DNA from: Saprospiraceae bacterium
GTDB lineage: Bacteria > Bacteroidota > Bacteroidia > Chitinophagales > Saprospiraceae
Assembly: GCA_016713025.1 (NCBI GenBank)
Contig: JADJPZ010000003.1
Location: forward strand, 1 to 64,000
Length of the DNA stretch: 64,000 nt
Direction: 5' to 3'
The notes under the pieces are model-generated. The model was not told the DNA's origin. It saw nothing but the letters and a program-made list of their open reading frames with translations, and ran no database searches. Positions 26,847 through 41,111 of the stretch are shown one piece after another (the first letter of the stretch is position 1; each line of letters starts with the position of its first letter). The translations under genes and the position numbers were made by a program.

Positions 26847-28448
26847 ATGTATAATAATTTTATAATCATTCTTTTGTTTGCATTTTCATCCATTTCGATC
26901 GAGGCGCAGCCCACATTTTCAAAAGATGTAGCTCCCATTATATTCAAACATTGTACTGTATGTCACCGACAAGGTGAAATAGGTCCGATGACACTCACAA
27001 ACTATGAAGAAGTCAAAAACTGGGCATCGACCATCAAGTATGTCACGACAAATAAAATCATGCCTCCATGGAAGGCAGATCAATCATATTCAAGATTTGT
27101 GGATGAAAATTACTTATCATCATCACAGATCAAAACCATTTCAGATTGGGTAGATGCAGGCTCACCGGAAGGAAATCCTTCCAATACCCCCAAACTTCCC
27201 GAATTTCCTGTCAATTCATTACTAGGTACTCCGGATTTGGTTTTGCCTTTCAAAAAATCCTACATCCATAAAGGAAACGGCAAAGATGAATATCGTTATT
27301 TTGTGATTCCGACAGGACTGACTGAAAGCAAAAAAATCAAGGCTATTGAACTCCGTCCCGGCAATAAAAAAATAGTACACCATGCCCTATTTTTTGCTGA
27401 CCAGACTGGAAAAGCCAGGCAATACGACGAGAAGACGCCTGAGTACGGATTTTCACCCGATGAAAATGCTGACTTTCGTGTTTTTGAAGTGATCACAAGA
27501 GAACAATACCCAGGATATGTACCCGGTCAGAAACCCAGAAACTTTCCGGATGGACTTGCTCAAATTCTTCCGGCTAATAGTGATCTGGTCATACAAATGC
27601 ATTATGCACCGTGGAGTGTGGATGAAGCCGACTCTTCAACTGTAAATATATTTTTTGCCAAAGATAATGAAGTGATAGACCGTACTGTCAAGGATTACAT
27701 TATGCTTCCTTTCAATTTAGTCACCGGTGCAGCAAGCTTTGTGATCCAGGCAAATCAGGTTAAAAAATTTGAAGGAGTATACTCAGTGCCTTCAGATATC
27801 AGCCTGATAGGTATATTTCCACACATGCATTTATTGGGAAAAAACTGGGAGGTATTTATAGAAAATACAGATGGGTCAAAGACAAACCTGATCAAAATCA
27901 ATGACTGGGATTTCAACTGGCAAGGCGGCTACTATTTTGACAAATACAAAATAGCTAAAAAGGGCAGTAAAATCAGAGCTTTTGCTACCTATGACAATAC
28001 TAAAAATAATCCTAATAATCCCAACAACCCTTTAAAACCTGTATCCTGGGGAGAAGGAACAAAGGATGAGATGTATTACCTTCCACTCTTGTACGTGCCG
28101 TATAAACAAGGTGATGAAAATGTGGTTTTTGATAATCATGTAAGTCCAACAAATCAAGTAATAGACAAAACAACCATAAAAGCATCGATACAACCAAATC
28201 TTGTAGGACGTAACAATGCGACACCTGTACACATCACCTTCGAAATGGAAAGAGGTATGCCTGCTACCATATCTATACGCAATATGATGGGACAATTGGT
28301 CAGGACTCTTCGTGACAATGAGTATTATTCACAAGGAGAACACATCGTTCATCTGGAGTCACAACACTATGCAAAAGGTATGTACTTTATCAATATCACA
28401 GCCGGACAACAGCATGTTTCGTTGCCGCTGATCATAAGTGAAGATTGA
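26847..28448 (+). CDS. Cytochrome c - copper type II monooxygenase-like protein with T9SS tail
   Basis: 533 aa with signal peptide (IIILLFAFSSISIEAQ). Residues 20-110: cytochrome c-like domain with heme motif CTVCH and distal Met candidates in KIMPPWKAD. Residues 140-420: PHM/DBM-like copper monooxygenase fold with paired copper ligands VHHALFF, then LVIQMHYAP for the first site, and FPHMHLLGKNW plus the Met of GTKDEMYY for the second. Residues about 450-533: a type IX sorting domain (ISIRNMMGQLVRTL and a GEHIVHLES-YAKGMYFINI end). It would be an outer-surface copper-dependent oxidoreductase; the substrate is unknown. Upstream thioredoxin-like gene in the same unit. Confidence 0.8.
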   Translation: MYNNFIIILLFAFSSISIEAQPTFSKDVAPIIFKHCTVCHRQGEIGPMTLTNYEEVKNWASTIKYVTTNKIMPPWKADQSYSRFVDENYLSSSQIKTISDWVDAGSPEGNPSNTPKLPEFPVNSLLGTPDLVLPFKKSYIHKGNGKDEYRYFVIPTGLTESKKIKAIELRPGNKKIVHHALFFADQTGKARQYDEKTPEYGFSPDENADFRVFEVITREQYPGYVPGQKPRNFPDGLAQILPANSDLVIQMHYAPWSVDEADSSTVNIFFAKDNEVIDRTVKDYIMLPFNLVTGAASFVIQANQVKKFEGVYSVPSDISLIGIFPHMHLLGKNWEVFIENTDGSKTNLIKINDWDFNWQGGYYFDKYKIAKKGSKIRAFATYDNTKNNPNNPNNPLKPVSWGEGTKDEMYYLPLLYVPYKQGDENVVFDNHVSPTNQVIDKTTIKASIQPNLVGRNNATPVHITFEMERGMPATISIRNMMGQLVRTLRDNEYYSQGEHIVHLESQHYAKGMYFINITAGQQHVSLPLIISED

Positions 28449-29297
28449 TGTGTTGATAATAAATTATATAGCCGACGTATAATGATCCGGCTGATCCGGG
28501 ATAACATAGCGAAAGCTTATATTTTACCTTTTGTTAATAAGTTGAAGAATAATAATTCAAGTGGTGAAAATACCTACTTCTTTTGAAATTCATTAGAATA
28601 AGTTTTACCTAAAAATCTAAAATGGTAATCTATTACGACCTCCAAATACTGTATTCTGATTTAGAAACAACATGACCATGCCGTCAGGTGTGCTGACGGT
28701 TCCTTCACTAACTTGAGCTCCCACTCAATTTTGCTGTTGCACCGTTCAGTCATATACCATAACTTGTGCCGCATTGGCGGTAGTGGTGACTACAGTATAG
28801 CTGCACACAGTATGATTTGTCGCTAAAAGTGCTGATTTTCTTGTATTTGAAGCTCTCACTACGAATCTCATTTATTCAGGATTATTATTTTTAGCGCAAC
28901 TGAAATAATTTATTTTTGAATAGGATAACTCAATGATCTCGTCTATGACATAGAACAGAGTAAAGGATATACTCCATAATGTGTTGCACTGAGAGTAACC
29001 AAGGGACTGAACTGAGCTAAGTCGAATTGTGTTGTAACTGTGATAGCCTCTCTCATCCAATCAAAGGCTAGTTAGCTTCCTATCATTAAATCGGGATAAA
29101 TAGACAAAATTAATATTAAATTTGTGTAATAAAGTGAAAATTTTGGGTAGCTTCAATATGACAAAGTTGGTGGTCAGAAGATACAAATCATGAAAGAAAA
29201 TGGGCTTACATAAAATTTAAGCCCTACAATTTTCATTGCAAGGCTTTCATAAAAAGATTGCAATAGCACCACACGGACTACTTTTCGCACTAAAAAG
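28449..29297. other. Intergenic region with repeat A3
   Basis: No gene supported. Repeat A3 fills 28608-28880; the rest precedes the rRNA operon terminator. Confidence 0.55.
28608..28880. mobile_element. Palindromic MITE-like element, copy A3, with internal insertion
   Basis: The left end CCTAAAAATCTAAAATG (28608-28624) and the arm ATGATTTGTCGCTAAAAGTG...TCTTGTATTTGAAGCTC are nearly identical to A2, but about 105 bases of other sequence interrupt the left arm and the right terminus is eroded (CATTTATTCAGG). A decayed family member. Confidence 0.7.
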
Positions 29298-29329
29298 GAG
29301 AGAGCCGTACAACTTTCGCTGGACGGCTC
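29292..29329 (-). terminator. rRNA operon terminator
   Basis: Minus strand GAGAGCCGT ... ACGGCTCTC (29329-29298) with GAAA at the loop, followed by CTTTTT. It lies just downstream of 5S rRNA. Confidence 0.85.
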
Positions 29330-29338
29330 TCATCAAAA

Positions 29339-29444
<106 letters not shown>

Positions 29445-29604
29445 TATCTTTAGGCTTTCTCTCACACTTATCCATGTTCCACTCCAGATAAGTATTTCCT
29501 CTATTATTTCTTTTTTCTTCTTTTCAATGACAGTATGGAGACAAAGTTTCGATTCACAGTCCGTAAAAATCTTTGCTCTTTTTTGTAAAAAAAAGGAAGC
29601 ATTC

Positions 29605-32447
<2,843 letters not shown>

Positions 32448-32657
32448 ATCTTAAAAATTATTTTCCGTCCGGAATTCTCATCCCAAACTATTTTTACACT
32501 CGTGTTTCTACTCTTTTCTTTTTCTCCAAACTTGTCAATGAACTTTTTTCCTACTCTTACAATTTCTTAACCCCAATTACTATCAAGGCAATCCAATCAT
32601 AATTTCAAATTTCTTCTTTATATCGCCTCCTTCCTTCGATGGAGTCTTCTTTCTCTT

Positions 32658-32734
32658 TGGTGGAGGATAAGGGAGTCGAACCCTTGACCTCTAGAATGCA
32701 AATCTAGCGCTCTAGCCAGCTGAGCTAATCCCCC
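32658..32734 (-). tRNA. tRNA-Ala (anticodon TGC)
   Basis: Minus-strand cloverleaf starting GGGGGATTAGCTCAGCTGG, anticodon arm CTAGATTTGCATTCTAG, TPsiC GGTTCGACTCC, CCA encoded. It lies in the 16S-23S spacer, 25 bases from tRNA-Ile. Confidence 0.96.
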
Positions 32735-32758
32735 GCTTTGACTCTTTCTCTTTTTCTG

Positions 32759-32832
32759 TAGTCTCGGGCGGACTTGAACCGCCGACCCCTACATTATCAG
32801 TGTAGTGCTCTAACCAGCTGAGCTACGAGACT
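32759..32832 (-). tRNA. tRNA-Ile (anticodon GAT)
   Basis: Minus strand AGTCTCGTAGCTCAGCTGG start, anticodon arm CTACACTGATAATGTAG, TPsiC GGTTCAAGTCC, acceptor closed by CGAGACT; CCA not encoded. The usual Ile-Ala spacer pair. Confidence 0.96.
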
Positions 32833-32899
32833 CTCATATTCCCACATACAAGTCGTCTCATCTTCGCTACTCTTTTTTCCTTAACGCAGCTGAGCGATC

Positions 32900-32995
32900 A
32901 TCTATCTCCTTCTCTCTCTTTCTATCTCTTTTCTCTTCTCTCTTCTTTCTCTCTTCTCTTCTTTCTCTCTCCCCTCTTTCTCTTTATCCACCAAC
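32900..32995. repeat. Polypyrimidine tract in the rRNA spacer
   Basis: Almost only C and T on the plus strand (TCTCTTTCTATCTCTTTTC type), i.e. an AG tract in the rRNA precursor between 16S and tRNA-Ile. It may be a processing or slippage-prone site. Confidence 0.7.
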
Positions 32996-33088
32996 ACGAG
33001 GATGCAATACTTAATGCCTTAATATATTCCGGTAAAAATTCTTCCAATACCTCCATATCTCTCTTCCATCTCAACGGCCTCGCTCTTA

Positions 33089-34604
<1,516 letters not shown>

Positions 34605-34875
34605 GTATGATCTTTAGCGGCTCTATCTCTTCTTAAAGAAATCGCTACTTTTTTCTAATATTTTCTTAAGGTCCGTCTTAATATCTTCTTTTCAAGGGGA
34701 TTCCAAATCCTCCTTACCTATATTCTCTTATTAAGTACTACTATCCAATCGTGTCAATGAACTTTTTCTTTCTATATCTATCACCTCAATCCCTTCGGAT
34801 CAGGCATCTTTATATACTTACTCTATCTCCCCAAAATCCACATCCCTATTCTCTCTCTTCATCTCTTTGGGGCCG

Positions 34876-34906
34876 CAAAGATAATACTTATTTCCTCTAT
34901 CAGCAA
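34876..34906 (-). promoter_or_regulatory. rRNA operon promoter P2 (proximal)
   Basis: Minus strand TTG (34906-34904), 20 bases, TATCTTTG (34883-34876), followed by GCGGCC. Good Bacteroidota -33/-7 pair about 270 bases before 16S. Confidence 0.7.
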
Positions 34907-35055
34907 AATATTATCCACTTTATTTTTAAATCTTTTTCGAAATATTCAGCAGACCCCTTCAATTCTCTCTCCTCCCACTCTCATTCATCTATCATCATAC
35001 CCCTTCCACAACTCCTATAATACTCCTTCTAATACTTTCCCCGCTTTTGGGAGCG

Positions 35056-35087
35056 CAAAGGTAAGGGGAAATTGTAATTACTGTCAA
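35056..35087 (-). promoter_or_regulatory. rRNA operon promoter P1 (distal)
   Basis: Minus strand TTG (35087-35085), 21 bases, TACCTTTG (35063-35056), followed by CGCTCCCAAAAGCGGGG. A second tandem promoter for the rRNA operon. Confidence 0.65.
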
Positions 35088-35206
35088 ATTATTTTATATA
35101 TTTTTTTCTAATATGAAAACATATTTTTTTCTATATGTATAGAAAATTTATTATAAGTGGTTTAAGTATATGATATAAGGGTATATATATCCTGAACACA
35201 ATAGTC

Positions 35207-36166
35207 CTACACATCGCCATGTCGTTCCCAGTAGTTTTGGTCTTCCACTTCTGCTATAAGACTCAGATAAGACTGATACCTTAAATAGTTGATTTCTCCA
35301 TCATTGACAGCTTTTATTATGGCACAACCAGGCTCATTTCGATGGGTACAATTTGAAAATCTGCACTTCTCAGAAATTTTAAAGAATTCTCTAAAATTAT
35401 GTGCTACATCCATAATTTCAAGATGCGTGAAAGATAAAGATTTGATGCCGGGAGTATCAATGATGCTTCCACCTCCTGACAAATCATACATTTGTGCGAA
35501 AGTAGTAGTATGTTGACCTTTTCCTGAAAAATCTGATATTTCTTCTGTTTTCAGGTTCAAATCAGGCTCGATACAATTTACAAGTGTGGATTTCCCTACA
35601 CCAGATTGCCCTGCCACCATAGTGGTCTTATCTTTCAGCAGTTTGGAAAGCAGATCGATTCCTTCCAAAGTGAGAGTAGACGTATGTAATACTCTATGAC
35701 CTATCTTTGTATAAAGTTCATTCAAAATAGAATATTGACTAATTTCATCATCAGAATATAAATCAAATTTATTAAAAACAATAATGACAGGGATAGAATA
35801 AGGTTCAGTCATAATTAGAAACCTGTCTATAAAGCCCAATTTTAGATTAGGTTCCCGCATTGTTACAATTAATAATGCCTGATCAATGTTACTTGCAAGC
35901 AGATGGAGCTGATGTTTTTTCCTTGGTGATTGTCTTACGACGTAATTTCGTCTTGGTGAGATATGTTTAATAATGCCCTTATTGCCTCCTTCATCTGATT
36001 CCATTTCAAAATCTACTTCATCACCAACAGCAATAGGGTTAGTTAATTTTTTATCATCCAGTTTGAGTTTACCGACTGTGCGGCATTCGATGATTGCAGA
36101 TTCATGAGTTTTTACATGATACCAACTACCCGTAGATTTGACAACTATACCTTTCAAATGTTTCAT
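35207..36166 (-). CDS. rsgA: Ribosome small-subunit-dependent GTPase A
   Basis: 319 aa. N-terminal OB-fold (GIVVKSTGSWYHVKTHES), then a circularly permuted GTPase: NKFDL (G4) precedes the P-loop GQSGVGKSTLVNCI (G1), then GKGQHTTTFAQMYDL (G2) and IDTPGIKSLSFTHL (G3). The C-terminal zinc motif is C-x7-H...C form: CRFSNCTHRNEPGCAI. RsgA checks 30S subunit maturation late in ribosome assembly. Its ATG overlaps the stop of the upstream prenylglyceryl-phosphate synthase gene by four bases, so the two are co-translated. Full length. Confidence 0.96.
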   Translation of the reverse strand: MKHLKGIVVKSTGSWYHVKTHESAIIECRTVGKLKLDDKKLTNPIAVGDEVDFEMESDEGGNKGIIKHISPRRNYVVRQSPRKKHQLHLLASNIDQALLIVTMREPNLKLGFIDRFLIMTEPYSIPVIIVFNKFDLYSDDEISQYSILNELYTKIGHRVLHTSTLTLEGIDLLSKLLKDKTTMVAGQSGVGKSTLVNCIEPDLNLKTEEISDFSGKGQHTTTFAQMYDLSGGGSIIDTPGIKSLSFTHLEIMDVAHNFREFFKISEKCRFSNCTHRNEPGCAIIKAVNDGEINYLRYQSYLSLIAEVEDQNYWERHGDV

Positions 36167-36921
36167 ATTGAAGGTGATTGCTCATGGACAGCAATTGAAA
36201 TTTCTTTGATCAAAGCCGGACTCTTCTCAATAGCATTGCCCACGACGATAATGTCCGCACCTGCAAGTGCATTGGCAGCAGCTTTTTCCGGTGTAGAAAT
36301 ACCACCTCCAACTATCAATGGAATACTGATACTACTACTTACAGCAGAAATCATAGACTCTGATACCGGAATATTTGCACCACTACCTGCATCTAAATAT
36401 ATTTGTTTGAGCCCCAGCATTTCTCCAGCTACTGCTGTACATAAGGCAATGTCATCCTTATTTGATGGTATAGGGTAGGTATTGCTCATATATTGTACGC
36501 TGGTCATGATACCTCCATGCACCAGGATATACCCTGTAGAGATAATTTCGAGTGGGCTGATTTTTAAGAATGGAGCCGCAACCACGTGATTTCCTATCAG
36601 TAATTCCGGATTTCTTCCGGATATCAATGACAAAAACAGGATAGCGTCTGCTTTGTAGCTTAATTGAAAAGAATTGCCCGGAAATAAAATGAGGGGAATC
36701 GGACACAGTTCTTTAATGGATTTTAGCACATGATCTAACATATCATTGACTACTAAGCTGCCACCAATAAAAAAGTAATCGACGCCGGCATCCAAAGATT
36801 GTTCAATAATATTTTGTATATTTGCCAGCCGCATTTTATCGGGATCTATCAATACTGCAAATCTTTTACTCCCTGATGATTTAGCAGCTGAAAAGCCTGT
36901 ATATATATTATTGTCCTTCAC
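36163..36921 (-). CDS. Geranylgeranylglyceryl/heptaprenylglyceryl phosphate synthase family (GGGPS/PcrB)
   Basis: 252 aa TIM-barrel prenyltransferase. Recognisable blocks: LIDPDKMRLANIQNIIEQS (metal-binding Asp), DYFFIGGSLV, PLILFPGNSFQLSYKADAILFLSLISGRNPE, STGYILVHGG, the E/YLDAGSGA turn as IYLDAGSGANIPV, and phosphate-binding IPLIVGGGISTPEKAAANALAGADIIVVGNAIE. The enzyme joins a polyprenyl diphosphate to sn-glycerol-1-phosphate. In Bacteroidota related enzymes are established but the product lipid is not obvious, since ester lipids dominate. It is the first gene of a two-gene unit with rsgA. Confidence 0.92.
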   Translation of the reverse strand: MKDNNIYTGFSAAKSSGSKRFAVLIDPDKMRLANIQNIIEQSLDAGVDYFFIGGSLVVNDMLDHVLKSIKELCPIPLILFPGNSFQLSYKADAILFLSLISGRNPELLIGNHVVAAPFLKISPLEIISTGYILVHGGIMTSVQYMSNTYPIPSNKDDIALCTAVAGEMLGLKQIYLDAGSGANIPVSESMISAVSSSISIPLIVGGGISTPEKAAANALAGADIIVVGNAIEKSPALIKEISIAVHEQSPSI

Positions 36922-37683
36922 TAACTATATTTGAATACTTTAAAAAAAATGTAAAACACCATTAATTTTTTAACACTACGAATCCTTTAAATTTCCCCAC
37001 TCCAAATCATAATGACCAATGATCGTTTTTTGGATCGTTTTCTTTAAGGAGTAAAAATCATTTACTCTGGATGGGAGCTCAACATTCAATCATCTCCTTC
37101 CTTACCTTAAAGATGGCTTAAAAAAGGAAGAAGTTTTTTTATATTAATTATTGATTTTAGATAACTCGATAATGCCATAAGTGCCATAAAGGTAATGAAT
37201 TTTTATACCTTTTATTTCAATGTCGTTTAGATAAGGAATTTTTCTTTGTTTTTACCCTATCTAAATCTTTCCCTTACAAGGGAAAGATTTCATAATGAGG
37301 CCTTAACTAAATGACATTGCTTTTATTTATTTTGGTTCAGGGGTGAATAACAAATTGCATAAATTCATATTTTCTTCCCCGCTTCCCTCATTGCTAAAGG
37401 GACGAGCCACTCAAGCTAACCACATTTTTACCGAATTATAAGAATAATAGTGAAAACGTGCAATTTGTTATACATGCTTGGTTCAGAGTACGTTTAATGG
37501 CTGTATCCCATTTTGCACTAAAATTGTTTAAACTGCCCGCTACCCTCATTCCCTAAAGAGCCTGTCAAGCTACGCTTGAGACGTCCCACCCTTTAACACT
37601 TAACTATTAGGATAATCCACTAAATTGGAAACTTAAAAATTATATAATATAGTGCAATTTTGGGATACACCCCATTTAATTTT
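36922..37683. other. Intergenic region with REP-like hairpins
   Basis: No gene. Contains two short family C repeats (about 37376-37420 and 37532-37592). A hairpin CTTTCCCTTACAAGGGAAAG lies at about 37268-37287. Confidence 0.55.
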
Positions 37684-38562
37684 TCAACTGTTTTTATAAT
37701 ACGGGTATGCTTGAGAAAACTTTTTTTCTTTAATTTCTATCCACCAAAGTCTGAAAGCCAAGGCAAATATAATAATTATCCCACCTGAAATAGCCCACCA
37801 TCCTGGGTTTTCACCATATCCGATAAATACCCAAACCGGATTCAGTAGTGGTTCGAGCATAGCGATGAGTGAACTTTCGATGGCAGGTAAATACTTCTGA
37901 CCATAAATGAAAAGAAAATAACCCATACCTAACTGCCCAAAACCCAAGATCATCAGATAGTTGTTTTCAATCATAGTTGGAAAAGGTGATTTGAAAAACC
38001 ATGGTAAAGTGATCATACAGACCAAAATATTACCCAAAAAGACGGCTCCGGGTTGAAATTCCGGTTTATTCATTTTCTGAGTGACCAACAATCCGGTAAG
38101 GACAAGTCCACTTGCCAGGGCCAGCCAAATACCTAGCCAATTATCGGGTTTTGAAAATTGCTCTACGAAAAATAAAGCCATTCCAATAAAACATACTACT
38201 ACAGTGAAAATATTTATTTTCTTGATCTTACTCCTAATCAGATATGGCTCCAGGATGAGTACGAATGCTGGAGCAGTATACTGAAGAAATATTGCATTGG
38301 CGGCTGTGGTAAGTTTTGTCGCTGTGACAAATGAAATCAACAAAGGTGCATAAAAAAAACAACTTATCAAGGACAATCTATTGAACTTAAAAAGGGATTT
38401 TCTGAATATCAAAAGAAAAATAACAGCTGCGTAAAGACTCCTGTAGAACAAAATAGTGAAAGCATCCTGTGGCAGCAATTTGATAAACAACCCACCTGTA
38501 CTCCAAAGGATAGCAGCTACAATGGTAGCGAAAATTGCGTAAGTCCTTTTATTGTCCATCAA
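37684..38562 (-). CDS. DMT-superfamily (EamA) transporter
   Basis: 292 aa, about ten predicted hydrophobic helices in two homologous halves of five. The first half opens IFATIVAAILWSTGGLFIKLLP and contains LYAAVIFLLIF; the second contains FLGNILVCMITLPWFF and the conserved SLIAMLEPLLNPVWVFIGYGE. The EamA domain pair is typical of metabolite or amino-acid exporters of the inner membrane; the substrate cannot be read from sequence. Its start overlaps the end of pheS by four bases, so the genes are translationally coupled. C-terminus short and basic. Confidence 0.92.
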   Translation of the reverse strand: MMDNKRTYAIFATIVAAILWSTGGLFIKLLPQDAFTILFYRSLYAAVIFLLIFRKSLFKFNRLSLISCFFYAPLLISFVTATKLTTAANAIFLQYTAPAFVLILEPYLIRSKIKKINIFTVVVCFIGMALFFVEQFSKPDNWLGIWLALASGLVLTGLLVTQKMNKPEFQPGAVFLGNILVCMITLPWFFKSPFPTMIENNYLMILGFGQLGMGYFLFIYGQKYLPAIESSLIAMLEPLLNPVWVFIGYGENPGWWAISGGIIIIFALAFRLWWIEIKEKKFSQAYPYYKNS

Positions 38563-39617
38563 ATCACACCACTGAACTGCTTTAAGAATCTGGCGTCATT
38601 TTCAAAAAGTTGTCTGATGTCCGTGATTTTAAACTGAAGCATAGCTTGTCTTTCTATACCCATACCAAAAGCAAATCCACTATATACTGTCGGATCAATA
38701 CCGCAATTTCTTAAAACATTTGGATCGACCATACCACAACCCAAAATTTCAAGCCATCCTGTCCCTTTGGTAATTCTATAATCATCATCCGTCTTCAATC
38801 CCCAATAGACATCCATTTCAGCACTTGGTTCTGTAAAAGGAAAAAACGAAGGTCGAAGTCTGATATCTGTTTTTGGTCCATACATCTCTCGTGCAAAATA
38901 CAAGAGAGTTTGTTTCATATCAGCAAAAGAGACACCTTTATCTATATATAATCCCTCTACCTGATGAAACTGACAGTGTGATCTGGATGAAATTGTTTCG
39001 TTCCTGTATACTCTGCCCGGCGCGATAATTCTGATCGGTGGCTTCTGAGTAGTCATAATTCTGGCCTGAACGGATGAAGTATGGGTGCGGAGCAATTCTA
39101 TGGTTGAATCCTTCAAGTAAAACGTGTCCTGCATGTCTCTTGCCGGATGATCTTCAGGGGTATTCATAGCTGTAAAATTGTGCCAATCATCTTCTATTTC
39201 CCTTTCTTCAGCAATGGTGAATCCGATACGCTCAAAAATACCAATAATCCTGTTCATGACAATGGAAACCGGATGTCTGGAACCTGAAGAGAAGGGTTCA
39301 CAAGGCGCTGTCATGTCAATATCAGTATTTTCATTGTCACCCATTACATTGCCCAGAGATGATTTCAATATCTCATATTTGTCTTCAGCTGACTGTTTGA
39401 CATCGTTTAGTAATTGTCCAAACTCTTTCTTACGATCATTTTCTACATTTTTGATCTCGCCAAAAAGTGACTTTATTTCATTTTTTGAACCTAAATACTT
39501 TATTCGGAAGGATTCGAGATCATTCAGGTTTCCAACTTTTTCATTTTGTATATTGCTAAGGATTTCTCTCACTTTGGAAAATACATCTGCTGACATTTCG
39601 AAAATATTTTTAATCAT
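38559..39617 (-). CDS. pheS: Phenylalanyl-tRNA synthetase alpha subunit
   Basis: 352 aa. N-terminal coiled-coil tRNA-binding region (to about residue 90), then class II catalytic core: motif 1 region HPVSIVMNRIIGIFERIGF, AMNTPEDHPARDMQDTFYL, motif 2 RTHTSSVQARIM and APGRVYRNETISSRSHCQFHQVEGLYID, and motif 3 GFAFGMGIERQAMLQFKI. GWLEILGCGMVDPNVL is also diagnostic. It charges tRNA-Phe with the beta subunit, which is not in the window. The start may be ATG 39617 or ATG 39596. TACCTTTG at 39633-39626 puts the transcript start almost at 39617, so a leaderless message or the inner start is plausible. Confidence 0.95.
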   Translation of the reverse strand: MIKNIFEMSADVFSKVREILSNIQNEKVGNLNDLESFRIKYLGSKNEIKSLFGEIKNVENDRKKEFGQLLNDVKQSAEDKYEILKSSLGNVMGDNENTDIDMTAPCEPFSSGSRHPVSIVMNRIIGIFERIGFTIAEEREIEDDWHNFTAMNTPEDHPARDMQDTFYLKDSTIELLRTHTSSVQARIMTTQKPPIRIIAPGRVYRNETISSRSHCQFHQVEGLYIDKGVSFADMKQTLLYFAREMYGPKTDIRLRPSFFPFTEPSAEMDVYWGLKTDDDYRITKGTGWLEILGCGMVDPNVLRNCGIDPTVYSGFAFGMGIERQAMLQFKITDIRQLFENDARFLKQFSGVI

Positions 39618-40016
39618 TAAAGATGCAAAGGTAATGATTAGGTCTTAGAGTTGGGCAATTGGAGTTTATATTTTATCTTTGATTTCAAGAGCTTATTATC
39701 TTATTTTAGCAATTTTTACGGCAATGTTTGGCGAAAGTCAGAGTTGATAAAAAAATTTCAGGAGCCGCATCTGATAAACTTTATTCTATTTTGGATTTTA
39801 CTCTTCCTGCTTACATTTCAAGTCGAAGGTATGAACCACTGGCCGCAAAGTGATGTGCGCTCAAGACAATTATATAACGCTGGACGTAATAAAATTTGCC
39901 ACTTGGAGTCAACTGAAAAAAAATTTAAACATACTCTTATTTAGATATTTTTGAATACATGAGATAATAATCAGCTAAAACCATACTTTTGAGACTCAGA
40001 AATATTTTGGAATTTC

Positions 40017-40962
40017 ATGCATTTACACTTTCAGGGAAAAGCAATAAAACTTCTTGAAATTACAGCTTTGGCTGGAGTGGTGCTATTGTTTTATGGATTT
40101 TTTTTCAACAGAGTGGCCAATAATTTAGGTTCGATTCTCATTGGAATTTATACCCTTGCTAAAATCAATGATAACAGGAAGCTTTTTCTTCAACCATGGA
40201 TGTTATCTTTTATTTTTATCAGTGTTATACCACTTTTGAGCGATATCATCATGGAAGGATTTGAATTTTATAAGCACCGTGGCATAATGAAATTACTACT
40301 GATCCTTTATCCTGCGTTTTTTTTCTGCTTAAAACCTGACATTCAAGTCCTGCAAAGATTCATGCTTGGATTCATAATTCTCATGTTTTTTTCGTCCTGT
40401 TTCAGTCTGTTTTATTACTTTAAAGATTATGATGATATGTTCATCACATACAAGCAGTCGAGGGTGGTCCGAACGCTATCATTGGGAGATCATATCAGAA
40501 TAAGTTGGGCTACAGTAGTGAGTTGTGTTATGGCGCTCTACTACATGGGAAGGTCTAAGTGATGCGATCAGGTTTTATTCTTTAAAGGCTGGTAAGGCCA
40601 TCATAAATGAACATCCTTGGTTTGGAGTCGGATTCAGCAGGTTGCAAAACCAGACCAATGAATGGTTTAAAAAACAAATGCCACAAATTAGTAAAGAAAG
40701 TTACTTTCTGCCATCAAGTCAGATAGTCATCTATTGGGCTGCTGGTGGAGTCTTTTGCCTTCTGGTCTTTCTATTTCATCTTCTATATCCTTTTTTTGAA
40801 GTGAAGTTGAGAGGCAACAAGTGGTTTATGATGTTTTTTATACCTGCTGCCCTTAGTTTTACATACGAAACCCACCTTGAAGGACAATTACCCTTATTCT
40901 TTTATGGGTTTATTGTTTCTTTTTTCTGGTATCTTGGTTTAAAACCTAAAAATCTTAAATGA
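40017..40962 (+). pseudogene. O-antigen ligase/polymerase-like membrane protein with internal deletion
   Basis: Two overlapping frames form one broken gene. Frame 1 (40017-40562, 181 aa) has five to six hydrophobic helices of the N-terminal half of Wzy/WaaL-type proteins (ITALAGVVLLFYGFFFNRVA, IGIYTLAKINDNRKLFLQPW). Frame 2 (continuing from about 40545 to 40962) supplies the C-terminal half, including IINEHPWFGVGFSRL, the conserved H/P-W-GVG-G motif, and closing helices. About 310 codons remain where the family has about 400 or more, so roughly 100 codons in the middle are missing and the frame is shifted. Almost certainly inactive. The 3' end runs into repeat A4, whose first bases encode the last residues. 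Confidence 0.72.
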
Positions 40963-41111
40963 ATTTCCTATTCCAGACCAAAATTACTGCAAAATAAGGC
41001 ACTACGTTCATTTTTGACTTCGCACCATAGCGATGCTATGATTTGTCGTCAAAAATGCTTATTTTATTGTACTTTTGATCTTCATTACGGAACTCATTTT
41101 AGATATTTAGG
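40945..41111. mobile_element. 167-bp palindromic MITE-like element, copy A4
   Basis: Ends CCTAAAAATCTTAAATG (40945-40961) and CATTTTAGATATTTAGG (41095-41111); inner arms ATTACTGCAAAATAAG and CTTATTTTATTGTACTTTTGA; centre CATAGCGATGCTATG. Exactly the length of A2, but core arms are closer to A1. Confidence 0.8.

Noticed and set aside
29298..29329. GAGCCGT-GAAA-ACGGCTC hairpin resembling group II intron domain V
   Set aside because: It lacks the two-base bulge and the intron context, and a T-run plus the position after 5S fit an rRNA terminator.
39651..39944. 97-aa plus-strand open frame upstream of the ligase-like gene
   Set aside because: It overlaps the pheS promoter region, shows no family resemblance and poor coding character.
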